A DNA stretch of 34,081 nucleotides from positions 1 through 34,081 of the forward strand of contig NZ_JOGO01000063.1 in NCBI RefSeq assembly GCF_000719475.1, read 5' to 3'. Position numbers and translations under genes: made by a program. The notes below the pieces were generated by a model. That model worked only from the letters and a program-made list of their open reading frames with translations, did not search any database and was not told where the DNA came from. Position 1 is the stretch's first letter. Each line of letters starts with the position of its first letter. This document shows, piece after piece, positions 7,475 through 14,621 of the stretch. Source of the stretch: Streptomyces sp. NRRL F-5630 (GTDB lineage: Bacteria; Actinomycetota; Actinomycetes; Streptomycetales; Streptomycetaceae).

Positions 7475-8971
7475 ATGACGACGATGACACGACAGACCAC
7501 TGGGCTGCGCGAGTTCAAGATGCCCGACGTGGGCGAGGGGCTCACCGAGGCCGAGATCCTCGGCTGGTACGTCCAGCCCGGCGACACCGTGACCGACGGC
7601 CAGGTCGTGTGCGAGGTCGAGACGGCGAAGGCGGCCGTCGAACTGCCCATCCCCTTCGACGGCGTGGTCCGCGAACTGCGCTACCCCGAGGGCACCACGG
7701 TCGATGTCGGCCAGGTGATCATCGTGGTGGACACGGGCGGCGGCGAAGGGGACGAGGGGACGGGCGAGGCCGGTACGGCGCAGGCCGCGCCCGCCGAGGC
7801 GCCCACCGAGGCACCCGCCGCCGCCGAGGAGAAGGCGGCGGCCCGCCAGCCGGTCCTGGTCGGCTACGGCGTCGCCACGTCCTCCACGAAGCGGCGCCCG
7901 CGCAAGGCGGCGCAGCAGGCGGAGGCGGTACGGGTCAACGGCAGCGCCGCCGCGCAGGCACCCGCCGCACCCGAGCCGGCCCCGGAGCCGCCGAGCCCCG
8001 AGCCCGCGAGTGCCCCCGCCCCCGCGAGCCCCGCGCCCGCGGGCGCTCCGGCGTCCTCGTCGCGCCCCCTCGCGAAGCCCCCCGTCCGCAAGCTCGCGAA
8101 GGACCTCGGCGTCGATCTCGCCGCGGTCGTGCCGAGCGGTCCGGGCGGCGTCATCACGCGCGAGGACGTGCACGCGGCGGCCACGCCCGTGCGGGAGGCC
8201 GCCCCGCAGGAGCCGACGGCCCAGGCCCCCGCGCCCGAAGCCGGTGAGGCCGGTCAGGCCGCCGCGTCGGCGCGCGAGACCCGCGTCCCCATCAAGGGGG
8301 TGCGCAAGGCGACCGCGCAGGCCATGGTCGGCTCGGCGTTCACCGCACCGCACGTCACCGAGTTCGTCACCGTCGACGTGACGCGCACGATGAAGCTCGT
8401 CGAGAAGCTCAAGGCCGATCCGGACATGGCCGGTCTGCGGGTCAACCCGCTGCTCCTCGTCGCCCGCGCCCTGCTTCTCGCGATCCGCCGCAACCCGGAG
8501 ATCAACGCGGCGTGGGACGAGGAGCGCCAGGAGATCGTGGTCAAGCACTACGTGAACCTCGGTATCGCGGCCGCGACCCCGCGCGGCCTCGTCGTCCCGA
8601 ACATCAAGGACGCGGACAGCCTCTCGCTCGCGGAGCTCTCCACCGCGCTCGCGGACCTCGTGGGGACCGCCCGCGAGGGCCGGACGAGCCCGGCGGCGAT
8701 GCGTGGCGGCACGGTGACGATCACCAACGTCGGCGTCTTCGGCGTCGACACGGGCACGCCGATCCTCAACCCCGGCGAGTCCGCGATCCTCGCGGTCGGC
8801 GCGATCAAGCCGCAACCATGGGTCCACAAGGGCAAGGTGAAGCCCCGGCAGGTCACCACGCTCGCGCTCTCCTTCGACCACCGGCTGGTCGACGGCGAAC
8901 TCGGCTCGAAGGTCCTCGCGGACATCGCGGCGGTCCTGGAACAGCCCCAGAGGCTGCTGACCTGGGGCTGA
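7475..8971 (+). CDS. bkdC: Dihydrolipoamide acyltransferase E2 component
   Basis: 498-aa E2 core enzyme that carries the acyl group on lipoate and transfers it to CoA. Domain order: one lipoyl domain (about residues 12-88) with the lipoyl Lys at position 52 in ETAKA; a long Ala/Pro/Glu-rich linker; a peripheral-subunit-binding domain (about 205-235, VRKLAKDLGVDLAAVVPSGP); a second flexible linker; and the catalytic domain (from about 270) ending with the active-site motif DHRLVDG. ATG at 7475 follows E1-beta by 16 nt and has an overlapping G-rich site; ATG at 7484 is better spaced from AAGGAG and cannot be excluded. No E3 (lipoamide dehydrogenase) gene is in the window, so E3 must come from elsewhere. 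Confidence 0.94.
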   Translation: MTTMTRQTTGLREFKMPDVGEGLTEAEILGWYVQPGDTVTDGQVVCEVETAKAAVELPIPFDGVVRELRYPEGTTVDVGQVIIVVDTGGGEGDEGTGEAGTAQAAPAEAPTEAPAAAEEKAAARQPVLVGYGVATSSTKRRPRKAAQQAEAVRVNGSAAAQAPAAPEPAPEPPSPEPASAPAPASPAPAGAPASSSRPLAKPPVRKLAKDLGVDLAAVVPSGPGGVITREDVHAAATPVREAAPQEPTAQAPAPEAGEAGQAAASARETRVPIKGVRKATAQAMVGSAFTAPHVTEFVTVDVTRTMKLVEKLKADPDMAGLRVNPLLLVARALLLAIRRNPEINAAWDEERQEIVVKHYVNLGIAAATPRGLVVPNIKDADSLSLAELSTALADLVGTAREGRTSPAAMRGGTVTITNVGVFGVDTGTPILNPGESAILAVGAIKPQPWVHKGKVKPRQVTTLALSFDHRLVDGELGSKVLADIAAVLEQPQRLLTWG

Positions 8972-8987
8972 TCACCCCCGCGCGAAA

Positions 8988-9028
8988 CAGGGGCCCGGTC
9001 CGCACACGAGGTGCGGGCCGGGCCCCTG
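8988..9028. terminator. Terminator between the convergent E2 and DD-peptidase genes
   Basis: An inverted repeat with 18-bp arms (8988-9005 and 9011-9028), one non-Watson-Crick position and a 5-nt loop, starting 17 nt after the E2 stop. It can act on both strands. Confidence 0.85.
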
Positions 9029-9040
9029 GGCGTTCCCGAT

Positions 9041-9054
9041 GTTTCACGTGAAAC
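9041..9054. other. parS: parS site 1 (ParB-binding centromere sequence)
   Basis: Exact GTTTCACGTGAAAC, the 14-bp streptomycete parS palindrome. The symmetry extends by three bases on each side to 20 bp (9038-9057). ParB nucleates here to organise and segregate the origin region. It sits in a convergent intergenic space just after a terminator. Confidence 0.92.
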
Positions 9055-9079
9055 ATCAACAGGCCCGCCGGAAGCGGAT

Positions 9080-9093
9080 GTTTCACGTGAAAC
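9080..9093. other. parS: parS site 2 (ParB-binding centromere sequence)
   Basis: A second exact GTTTCACGTGAAAC, 39 bp from the first measured start to start, with the palindrome extended by four bases on each side to 22 bp (9076-9097). The gap of 25 bp between the two cores is unrelated sequence. Confidence 0.92.
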
Positions 9094-9117
9094 ATCCGCC
9101 GCCGACGGCCTCGGACG

Positions 9118-10044
9118 TCAGTCCTTCTGCGCGCCCTTCGGCAGCGCCTGGAGCTTCATCGTCTTCGCGCTGTTCGACTTGAACGCGTAGTCCATGATCT
9201 TCGCGGCGTCCTCGAAACGCTTGCTGTCGTTGAGGATCACGCCCGCGACGGTCTTCCCGTTGCGCGTCGCGGCGAAGACGAGGCACGGGCCCGAGCCGCT
9301 CGCCGTGCCGGTCTTGATGCCGATCGCGCCCTTGTAGGAACCGAGCAGCTTGTTCGTGTTGTACCAGGTGTACGTCCGCGCCTTGCCGTTGCTCGCGGTG
9401 GACTTCTGCTTCGTGCTCTTCGCCTTGACCACCGTGCGGAAGGTCGAGTTCTTGAGCGCGTGGCGGGCCAGGAGCGAGGCGTCGCGCGGCGTCGTGTAGT
9501 TCTTGCTCTTCGTCGGGATGCCGTCGAAGGAGTCGTACGAGGTGTTCTTCATCTTCAGCGACTTCGCCTTGGCGTTCATCTTCGCGATGAAGTTGGCGGT
9601 ACGCGCCGAGGCGGTCTTGCCGGTGCCGAAGGTGTCGGCGAGGGCGTACGCGGCATCGCAGCCGGAAGGCAGCAGCGTCGCGTAGAGGAGCTGACGCACC
9701 GTGACCTTGTCGCCCGTGCGCAGGTCGGCGGTGCTCGCGCCCTTCTTGACGACGTAATCGCGGTACGCCTGCTTGATCGTGATCTTCTTGTCGAGGTTGA
9801 GGCCCTTGGTGTCGAGGACGACGGTGGCCGTCATGACCTTCGTCGTGCTCGCCATCTGCCGCTTGGTGTCGGCGGCCTTGCTGTAGAGCGTCTTGCCCGA
9901 GGAGGTGTCGAGCAGGAAGGCGCCCTTGGCGCTCACCGAGGGCGCCGAGGCGGCCTGCGCCGTACCGACGAGCGGCGCGACGAGGACGGCACCGGCGGTG
10001 AGGGCGACGGTGACGGTACGGCGCGGACTGAGACCAAGATTCAC
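9118..10044 (-). CDS. D-alanyl-D-alanine transpeptidase/carboxypeptidase, Streptomyces K15 type (peptidase S11)
   Basis: 308-aa exported penicillin-binding protein acting on peptidoglycan cross-bridges. A signal peptide covers residues 1-31 (RR in the n-region, hydrophobic core, cleavage after AQA). Active-site motifs are STTK with nucleophile Ser66, SGC at 127-129 and KTGTASGSG near residue 240. Subtracting the 31-residue signal puts the first two at mature positions 35 and 96, the same as in Streptomyces K15, the enzyme in which the usual SxN is SGC. Start: GTG at 10044, preceded by CGGAG 7 nt away; the frame is open further upstream but without coding character. It is transcribed away from the permease gene and toward the parS sites. 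Family is certain; main activity (transpeptidase versus carboxypeptidase) is inferred from K15. Confidence 0.92.
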   Translation of the reverse strand: MNLGLSPRRTVTVALTAGAVLVAPLVGTAQAASAPSVSAKGAFLLDTSSGKTLYSKAADTKRQMASTTKVMTATVVLDTKGLNLDKKITIKQAYRDYVVKKGASTADLRTGDKVTVRQLLYATLLPSGCDAAYALADTFGTGKTASARTANFIAKMNAKAKSLKMKNTSYDSFDGIPTKSKNYTTPRDASLLARHALKNSTFRTVVKAKSTKQKSTASNGKARTYTWYNTNKLLGSYKGAIGIKTGTASGSGPCLVFAATRNGKTVAGVILNDSKRFEDAAKIMDYAFKSNSAKTMKLQALPKGAQKD

Positions 10045-10267
10045 ACGATGCTCCGTAAGAGACGGGTCCGTACAAGACGGGAGAGAACGATTCGGGGAGG
10101 GCGCACAGCACACGCCTACCCCCTTCAGACAACGTGGCGACCCGTGGAGTTGCACGTGGAGTGAAGGGAGTTGTGCGGGTTTTGCGTGACAAGGGGGGAG
10201 CGGCTCCCGGCGCCGTCCCCCGGACCCCCGCCCGCCGGGCCCGCGAGCGCCCTCTACTGTCGTGGGC

Positions 10268-11131
10268 ATGATGTGGTGGGAGGGGCTGCTGATCGGGATC
10301 GCCGGGGTCTGGGCCGGGGCGATCAACACGGTGGTGGGCTCGGGAACGCTCGTGACGTTCCCGGTCCTCGTCGCGCTCGGCTATCCGCCGGTGACGGCGA
10401 CGACGTCCAACGCGGTCGGCCTCATCACGGGGACGATCACGGGCGCGTACGGCTACCGCCACGAACTCGCGGGTCAGGGGCGTCGCGTGGCCCGCCTCGC
10501 CGTCGCTTCCTTCTTCGGGGCGATCGGCGGTACGGCGCTGCTGCTCTCGCTGCCGAAGGACGCCTTCGAGGTCATCGTCCCGGTCCTCGTCGGCCTGTCG
10601 GTGCTCCTTGTCGCGCTCCAGCCGCTGGCGACACGGCGGTTGAGGGAACGGAAGGCGGCGAAGGCGGCGGCCGGTACGGGCCCGGAGCCGGCGCCCGCCG
10701 CCACCGGGGTCGTCTCGGCCGGGCCCGGAGCAGCCGCGCCGGCCGACGCCGGGGCCGCCCCGGCCGGGCCCGGAGCGGCCCCCTTCACCCCGCTCCTCTA
10801 CGTCCTGATCTTCCTCATCGGCGTCTACGGCGGCTACTTCACGGCGGCCCAGGGCATCATGCTCGTCGGCGTGATGGGTCTGCTCCTCGCCGACCCGCTC
10901 CAGCGGATCAACGCCTTCAAGAACGTCCTGTCGGCGGTCGTGAACCTCGTCGCCGGGATCATCTACGCGGTCGTGGCCCCGGTGGACTGGGCGGTGATCG
11001 GCATCCTCGCCGTGAGTTCGATCCTCGGCGGCTTCCTCGGCGCCCGCATCGGCCGCCGCCTCTCACCGACCGTCCTGCGGACCACGGTCATCGTGATCGG
11101 CGTGGCGGCGGTGGTACGGCTCCTGGTCTGA
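10268..11131 (+). CDS. TauE/SafE family membrane permease (probable sulfite/organosulfonate or anion exporter)
   Basis: 287-aa integral membrane protein with about eight hydrophobic helices in two halves, as is normal for the family. The first half starts WWEGLLIGIAGVWAGAINTV and contains the family-typical GSGTLVTFPVLVALGYPPVTATTSNAVGL; the second contains GVYGGYFTAAQGIMLVGVMG and INAFKNVLSAVVN. The halves are joined by an Ala/Pro/Gly-rich loop of about 50 residues that is probably cytoplasmic. ATG at 10268 is chosen; GTG at 10262 and ATG at 10271 are in-frame alternatives, and no clear ribosome binding site helps decide. The substrate cannot be told from sequence. It is divergent from the DD-peptidase gene and convergent with the pirin gene. 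Confidence 0.88.
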   Translation: MMWWEGLLIGIAGVWAGAINTVVGSGTLVTFPVLVALGYPPVTATTSNAVGLITGTITGAYGYRHELAGQGRRVARLAVASFFGAIGGTALLLSLPKDAFEVIVPVLVGLSVLLVALQPLATRRLRERKAAKAAAGTGPEPAPAATGVVSAGPGAAAPADAGAAPAGPGAAPFTPLLYVLIFLIGVYGGYFTAAQGIMLVGVMGLLLADPLQRINAFKNVLSAVVNLVAGIIYAVVAPVDWAVIGILAVSSILGGFLGARIGRRLSPTVLRTTVIVIGVAAVVRLLV

Positions 11132-11141
11132 TCCGCGTCCG

Positions 11142-11196
11142 GGTACGGGGAAGGCCGGGCGCCCACGGGGGAGAGAGACACCCGGCCTTCCGTACC
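11142..11196. terminator. Terminator between convergent permease and pirin genes
   Basis: A 16-bp stem (5' arm within 11142-11159, 3' arm 11181-11196) interrupted by two extra G residues in the 5' arm, with a loop of about 21 nt. It begins 11 nt after the permease stop; it may also stop pirin readthrough. Confidence 0.65.
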
Positions 11197-11296
11197 GGAG
11201 GGGTGCGGCGGAGGGACCGCGGGGACCGGCGGCTTTTCAGCCGTACCGCCCCTGCCCGGCGCTTGTGCACCCGTTTGTCCAGCCTAACGCCTCGGC

Positions 11297-12253
11297 TCAC
11301 ATGCCGTGCACGGCGGGGACGGTCCCGAGCCGCCCGGCCTGGAAGTCCTCGAACGCCTGCTGGAGCTCTCGGCGGGTGTTCATGACGAACGGCCCGTACT
11401 GCACCATCGGTTCGCGGATCGGCTGCCCGCCGAGGAGCAGCACCTCCAGGTCCGGCGTGTGGCTGTCCTGCGACTCGTCGGCCCGTACGGTCAGCGAGCC
11501 ACCCGCGCCGAAGACGGCGGCCTGGCCCGTGTGCACCGGCCGGCGGTCCGTGCCCACGGTGCCGCGCCCGGCGAGGACGTACGCGAGGCCGTTGAAGTCC
11601 TCGCGCCACGGCAGCGTCGCCTCGGCGCCGGGCCGCACGGTGGCGTGCACGAGGGTGATCGGCGTGTGCGTGACGCCGGGGCCCTCCTGGCCGTCCAGCT
11701 CACCGGCGATGACGCGGAGCAGCGCGCCGCCGTCGGGGGTGGTGAGGAGCTTGACCTGGCCGCCGCGGATGTCCTGGTAGCCGGGGTCCTTCATCTTGTC
11801 CTTCGCGGGCAGGTTCACCCACAGCTGGATGCCGTGGAAGACGCCGCCGCTCATGACGAGCTGCTCCGGCGGGGCCTCGATGTGCAGCAGGCCCGAACCG
11901 GCGGTCATCCACTGCGTGTCGCCGTTGGTGATCGTCCCGCCGCCGCCGTGGGAGTCCTGGTGGATGAAGGTGCCGTCGATGATGTACGTGACGGTCTCGA
12001 AGCCCCGGTGCGGGTGCCACGGGGTCCCCTTCGCCTCACCGACGCCGTACTCCACCTCGCCCATCTGGTCCATCATGATGAACGGGTCGAGGTGCCGGTA
12101 GTCGATCCCGGCGAAGGCCCGGCGCACCGGGAAGCCCTCCCCCTCGAAGCCGCTCGGCGCGGTCGACACCGCGAGCACGGGCCGGTCCTGCGTCCCGGCG
12201 GGCACGGCCACCCTCGGGAGGGTCAGCGGATTCTCCACGGTTACGGCGGGCAT
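11297..12253 (-). CDS. Pirin family bicupin protein
   Basis: 318-aa metal-binding double-cupin protein; pirins act as quercetinase-like dioxygenases or as redox-linked regulators. The metal ligands expected for the family are visible: His80 and His82 in HPHRGFETVTY, then His124 and Glu126 in GLLHIEAPPE, matching the spacing in human pirin. The C-terminal cupin (pirin_C) ends in LLLGGQPIREPMVQYGPFVMN, which is the family signature. ATG at 12253 has AAGGAG 6 nt upstream; upstream in-frame codons lie inside the promoter region and are not coding. Function beyond the family cannot be stated. The upstream repeats suggest repression by a MarR-like or similar dimeric regulator, which is not encoded next door. 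Confidence 0.92.
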   Translation of the reverse strand: MPAVTVENPLTLPRVAVPAGTQDRPVLAVSTAPSGFEGEGFPVRRAFAGIDYRHLDPFIMMDQMGEVEYGVGEAKGTPWHPHRGFETVTYIIDGTFIHQDSHGGGGTITNGDTQWMTAGSGLLHIEAPPEQLVMSGGVFHGIQLWVNLPAKDKMKDPGYQDIRGGQVKLLTTPDGGALLRVIAGELDGQEGPGVTHTPITLVHATVRPGAEATLPWREDFNGLAYVLAGRGTVGTDRRPVHTGQAAVFGAGGSLTVRADESQDSHTPDLEVLLLGGQPIREPMVQYGPFVMNTRRELQQAFEDFQAGRLGTVPAVHGM

Positions 12254-12301
12254 GGCGCGCTCCTTCTCGTTCTCGTCTGCACGGCTCGACTGGTCCGAGC
12301 C

Positions 12302-12348
12302 GTTGAAACTCGAACTTTCTGTGCCGAGATTAGTTGAATCTCGAACTT
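12302..12348 (-). promoter_or_regulatory. Operator/promoter region of the pirin gene with paired repeats
   Basis: Two 16-bp direct repeats, GTTGAAACTCGAACTT (12302-12317) and GTTGAATCTCGAACTT (12333-12348), differ at one base and are 31 bp apart, about three helical turns. A perfect 19-bp inverted repeat (CGAGATT, 5 nt, AATCTCG; 12325-12343) overlaps the second. On the minus strand TAATCT (12332-12327) is a good -10 box, so the repeats would flank the core promoter. What binds is unknown. Confidence 0.6.
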
Positions 12349-12538
12349 CTCGCCAGAGGGAACGGCCCACGCCGACGTGACATTCCCCGCACCCGCACCC
12401 GGACCCGCCCTCGCGGCGCTCCGCACGAGGCCCGCCGCGCCCCGTGCCCGCCCCGCCCGCCTCCCCGGACGCGGTGCCCGGAGGTCGCGTGCGCCGCGCG
12501 TTCCCACCGGTGCGCAGCCCCCGACAGCCCGGCCCCGG

Positions 12539-13234
12539 CTACGCGGGCTCGCTCGTCCGCGCGGGCACGCACGCCCCGGGGTGGTCGTCGTAGAGCCCGC
12601 ACGGCGCGGCGCCCGCCCAGTGCGGGCACGGCGGCGCGACGCGCACGCGCCAGACGGGCACGGCCGCCCCGAACGTCCCCCACACGTGCCCCCCGCCCCC
12701 GCTCAGCTCACGGACGATCCCCTGGTGCTCGTACGTGAGGTGCGGGGCGAGCGCGCAGCGGACACGGGAGCGGGGCGCAGCCCCCGCCGCACGCGTCACA
12801 TCCATGGCCAACTCCGCTACGATCTGGGTCACTTGCCCGGTCGCCTCACAGCGCGGCACGTCCGGGGAGGGCTGGTTCATGGGATCACCTGCGTTCTCTG
12901 CCGGGGCGGCGGTCAGTTCGTACCAGGAGCCGCCCGGGTCCTGGAAGCGGCGCGTGTACGGGTGCCCCTGGGCGAGCAACGTCCGTACACCCCGCACCTG
13001 TTCAGGGCACTCGGCCCACGCCCTCATCGCCGTCGGCGCGTCGGGCCCCGCCCCGGGCACGGGCTGTACGAGGCCGGGCGCCGCCCATCGCGTACGGGGC
13101 CCCGGGTCGAGCCGCACCGCGAGCCGCAACGCCTCGCCGCGCAGCCACGCGGCGGCGTCCTCCGGCGTCCCGACCCGCGCCCGCCCGAGCAGCACGGCGC
13201 GGTGGGCGTCGCCACCGAGCGACACGACGATCAC
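12539..13234 (-). CDS. Hypothetical protein, 231 aa
   Basis: No family recognised. The frame has strong streptomycete codon bias and starts with GTG overlapping the stop of the 52-aa gene upstream (GTGA), so the two are translationally coupled. Visible features: an N-terminal half (about residues 1-110) containing GTPEDAAAWLRGEALRLAV and a segment AQGHPYTRRFQDPGGSWYEL; a second half beginning near MNQPSPDVPRCEATGQ; and a C-terminal Cys/His/Trp-rich stretch (CPHWAGAAPCGLYDDHPGAC) that could bind metal or form disulfides. No signal peptide or membrane helix. An internal ATG near 12880 could give a shorter protein of about 114 aa, but the reading frame has coding character throughout. It lies divergent from an XRE/DUF397 pair, which suggests, without proof, that it belongs to that regulatory unit. 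Confidence 0.68.
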   Translation of the reverse strand: MIVVSLGGDAHRAVLLGRARVGTPEDAAAWLRGEALRLAVRLDPGPRTRWAAPGLVQPVPGAGPDAPTAMRAWAECPEQVRGVRTLLAQGHPYTRRFQDPGGSWYELTAAPAENAGDPMNQPSPDVPRCEATGQVTQIVAELAMDVTRAAGAAPRSRVRCALAPHLTYEHQGIVRELSGGGGHVWGTFGAAVPVWRVRVAPPCPHWAGAAPCGLYDDHPGACVPARTSEPA

Positions 13235-13389
13235 CGGGCACCGCCCTCGTGCGGGTGACGCGAGATCAGTACGCGGCAGTCGACGGCCCGGGACAGATCC
13301 CCGCGTTCCTCCGCCTCCCGCTCCTCGCGGGTGAGTTGGGCACAGTGGGCGCAGGGGGAGACGGCCGGTTTCGGCAATTCCTGAGGCAT
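13231..13389 (-). CDS. Small Cys-containing protein, 52 aa, unknown function
   Basis: A small gene with ATG at 13389 and TGA at 13231-13233. The protein begins MPQELPKPAVSPCAHCAQLT, continues with a charged helix (REEREAEERGDLSRAVDCRV) and ends in SRHPHEGGAR. CxxC (Cys13, Cys16) plus Cys38 and two His (45 and 47) look like a small zinc-binding or redox site. It overlaps the downstream 231-aa gene by 4 nt. Small proteins of this general kind occur next to XRE/DUF397 regulator genes in streptomycetes. No good ribosome binding site is seen, so it may be translated from a leaderless or short-leader transcript. Coding status is supported by codon bias and overlap; function is unknown. Confidence 0.65.
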   Translation of the reverse strand: MPQELPKPAVSPCAHCAQLTREEREAEERGDLSRAVDCRVLISRHPHEGGAR

Positions 13390-13513
13390 GGCAATAGCTT
13401 GCGCCCAGGGGGAGGGGTCGAGTACTTATCTACCGATTCCACCTGCGGGATTCTGATTCTGAATAGCGGGTGCGTCGCCTCAACACAGAAGCGGAAGGCT
13501 GGTGTTGGAACGT

Positions 13514-14347
13514 ATGGCCGAATCTCGGGCATCGGATGCCGATCTCACACGCGGCACCTGGGCCTTCAGGCTCGAAGTGCAGAAGCTCCGTAACCGTCTG
13601 GGGCTTACGCAACGGGCATTCGCCGAGCTGCTGCACTACTCACAAGCCCAGGTCGCCAAGGTGGAGAACGGTACTGCGGTGCCGTCGCTGGCCTTCGCGG
13701 CGGCCATGGACGCGGCTGCCAATACGGGCGAGGTCTACCAGGACATATTGAAGCGAATGCTTCAGGAGGAGGCGCAGCCGGAGTGGTTCGGGCCCTATCT
13801 TGACTTGGAGCGACGAGCGGTAGCGATCACGCACTTCTGCGCAATCTTCCTGTCGGGCATCCTCCAGACTGAGGAGTACGCGTTGGCCGTCTTCCGCGCG
13901 GGTTCGCCGAGTAGGGACGACCAGCAGATTCGTGCACTCGTCGCTGAGCGCATGAAGCGTAAGGAGCAGTTGGAGAGGCCCACGCTTCGCAGCCTGTGGG
14001 TGATCGTCCACGAGGGAGTGTTGCGCACCCCCGTCGGTGGCCCGGAGGCCATGCGCAAGCAGATCCAGCATCTGCTGGAGGTGGCGAAACGACCGCGAGT
14101 CACTCTGCAAATTCTGCCCTTTTCGGCCGGGGCGCCACCGAGTCACGTTCCGTTCACGATGCTCGCCATGGAGGGCAAGAATCCAGACATCGTCTATTGC
14201 GAATCGCCCTCGGGCGGGCAGGTGGACTACAGCCCTGCGTCGGTGGCGCTCGCCGTCGAGATCTGCGACCGTCTGCGCATGTCCGCCCTGAGTCAGGAAG
14301 CCTCGGCGGACTTTCTCCGCGCGATGTTGAAGGAGCATGATTCATGA
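13514..14347 (+). CDS. XRE-family helix-turn-helix regulator with DUF5753 domain
   Basis: 277-aa DNA-binding protein. The HTH lies near residues 15-65 (RLEVQKLRNRLGLTQRAFAE, then HYSQAQVAKVENGTAVPS). The rest is the DUF5753 ligand-type domain, recognisable from AITHFCAIFLSGILQTEEYA and LQILPFSAGAPPSHVPFTML. Such regulators usually pair with a DUF397 protein and occur in many copies in streptomycetes; some (WhiJ-like) influence development. ATG at 13514 is chosen; GTG at 13502 with GGAAGG close upstream is an in-frame alternative. The base composition is less GC-rich than the neighbouring genes, especially upstream (13,430-13,510), which could indicate a younger locus. The stop overlaps the start of the DUF397 gene. 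Confidence 0.9.
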   Translation: MAESRASDADLTRGTWAFRLEVQKLRNRLGLTQRAFAELLHYSQAQVAKVENGTAVPSLAFAAAMDAAANTGEVYQDILKRMLQEEAQPEWFGPYLDLERRAVAITHFCAIFLSGILQTEEYALAVFRAGSPSRDDQQIRALVAERMKRKEQLERPTLRSLWVIVHEGVLRTPVGGPEAMRKQIQHLLEVAKRPRVTLQILPFSAGAPPSHVPFTMLAMEGKNPDIVYCESPSGGQVDYSPASVALAVEICDRLRMSALSQEASADFLRAMLKEHDS

Positions 14348-14535
14348 CACAGGTACGACCCGGCCAGTGGACCAAGTCGAGCTACAGCGGGGCCAGTGGT
14401 GGGGAATGCGTAGAGGTCGCGCTGGGGCAGCCCATGGTCCCCCTCCGCGACAGCAAGCGCGCGGAGGACGGCCCGGTCATCGAGTTCGGCCGCTCCGCCT
14501 TCGCCGCCTTCCTCGGCGCGGTCCGCGAGGGCTGA
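14344..14535 (+). CDS. DUF397 domain protein
   Basis: 63-aa single-domain protein with the DUF397 pattern: WTKSSYSGASGGECVEVA, then VPLRDSKRAEDGPVIEFGRS, then an AFLGAV end. ATG overlaps the regulator stop by 4 nt (ATGA). In related loci the DUF397 protein acts with the adjacent XRE protein as a regulator pair, resembling toxin-antitoxin or anti-regulator couples; the exact role here is inferred. Confidence 0.93.
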   Translation: MTQVRPGQWTKSSYSGASGGECVEVALGQPMVPLRDSKRAEDGPVIEFGRSAFAAFLGAVREG

Positions 14536-14552
14536 CCCCAGAACCGCACGCG

Positions 14553-14586
14553 AGCCCGCCAACCCGAAGGCTAGGGGTGGCGGGCT
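14553..14586. terminator. Hairpin between convergent DUF397 and beta-helix/AAA+ genes
   Basis: 13-bp stem with one mismatch (14553-14565 with 14574-14586) and an 8-nt loop, 17 nt after the DUF397 stop. Orientation neutral, so it may end both transcripts. It also marks the left edge of the secretion locus. Confidence 0.75.
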
Positions 14587-14621
14587 TCGTCGTAGCAAGT
14601 GCCGGGAAGCCCGGCCGCTCG

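Noticed and set aside
7475..8971. Reading the three-gene operon as a pyruvate dehydrogenase rather than a branched-chain enzyme.
   Set aside because: Not excluded by sequence alone; streptomycete E1 of pyruvate dehydrogenase is usually a single long AceE chain, so separate alpha and beta subunits favour the branched-chain type.
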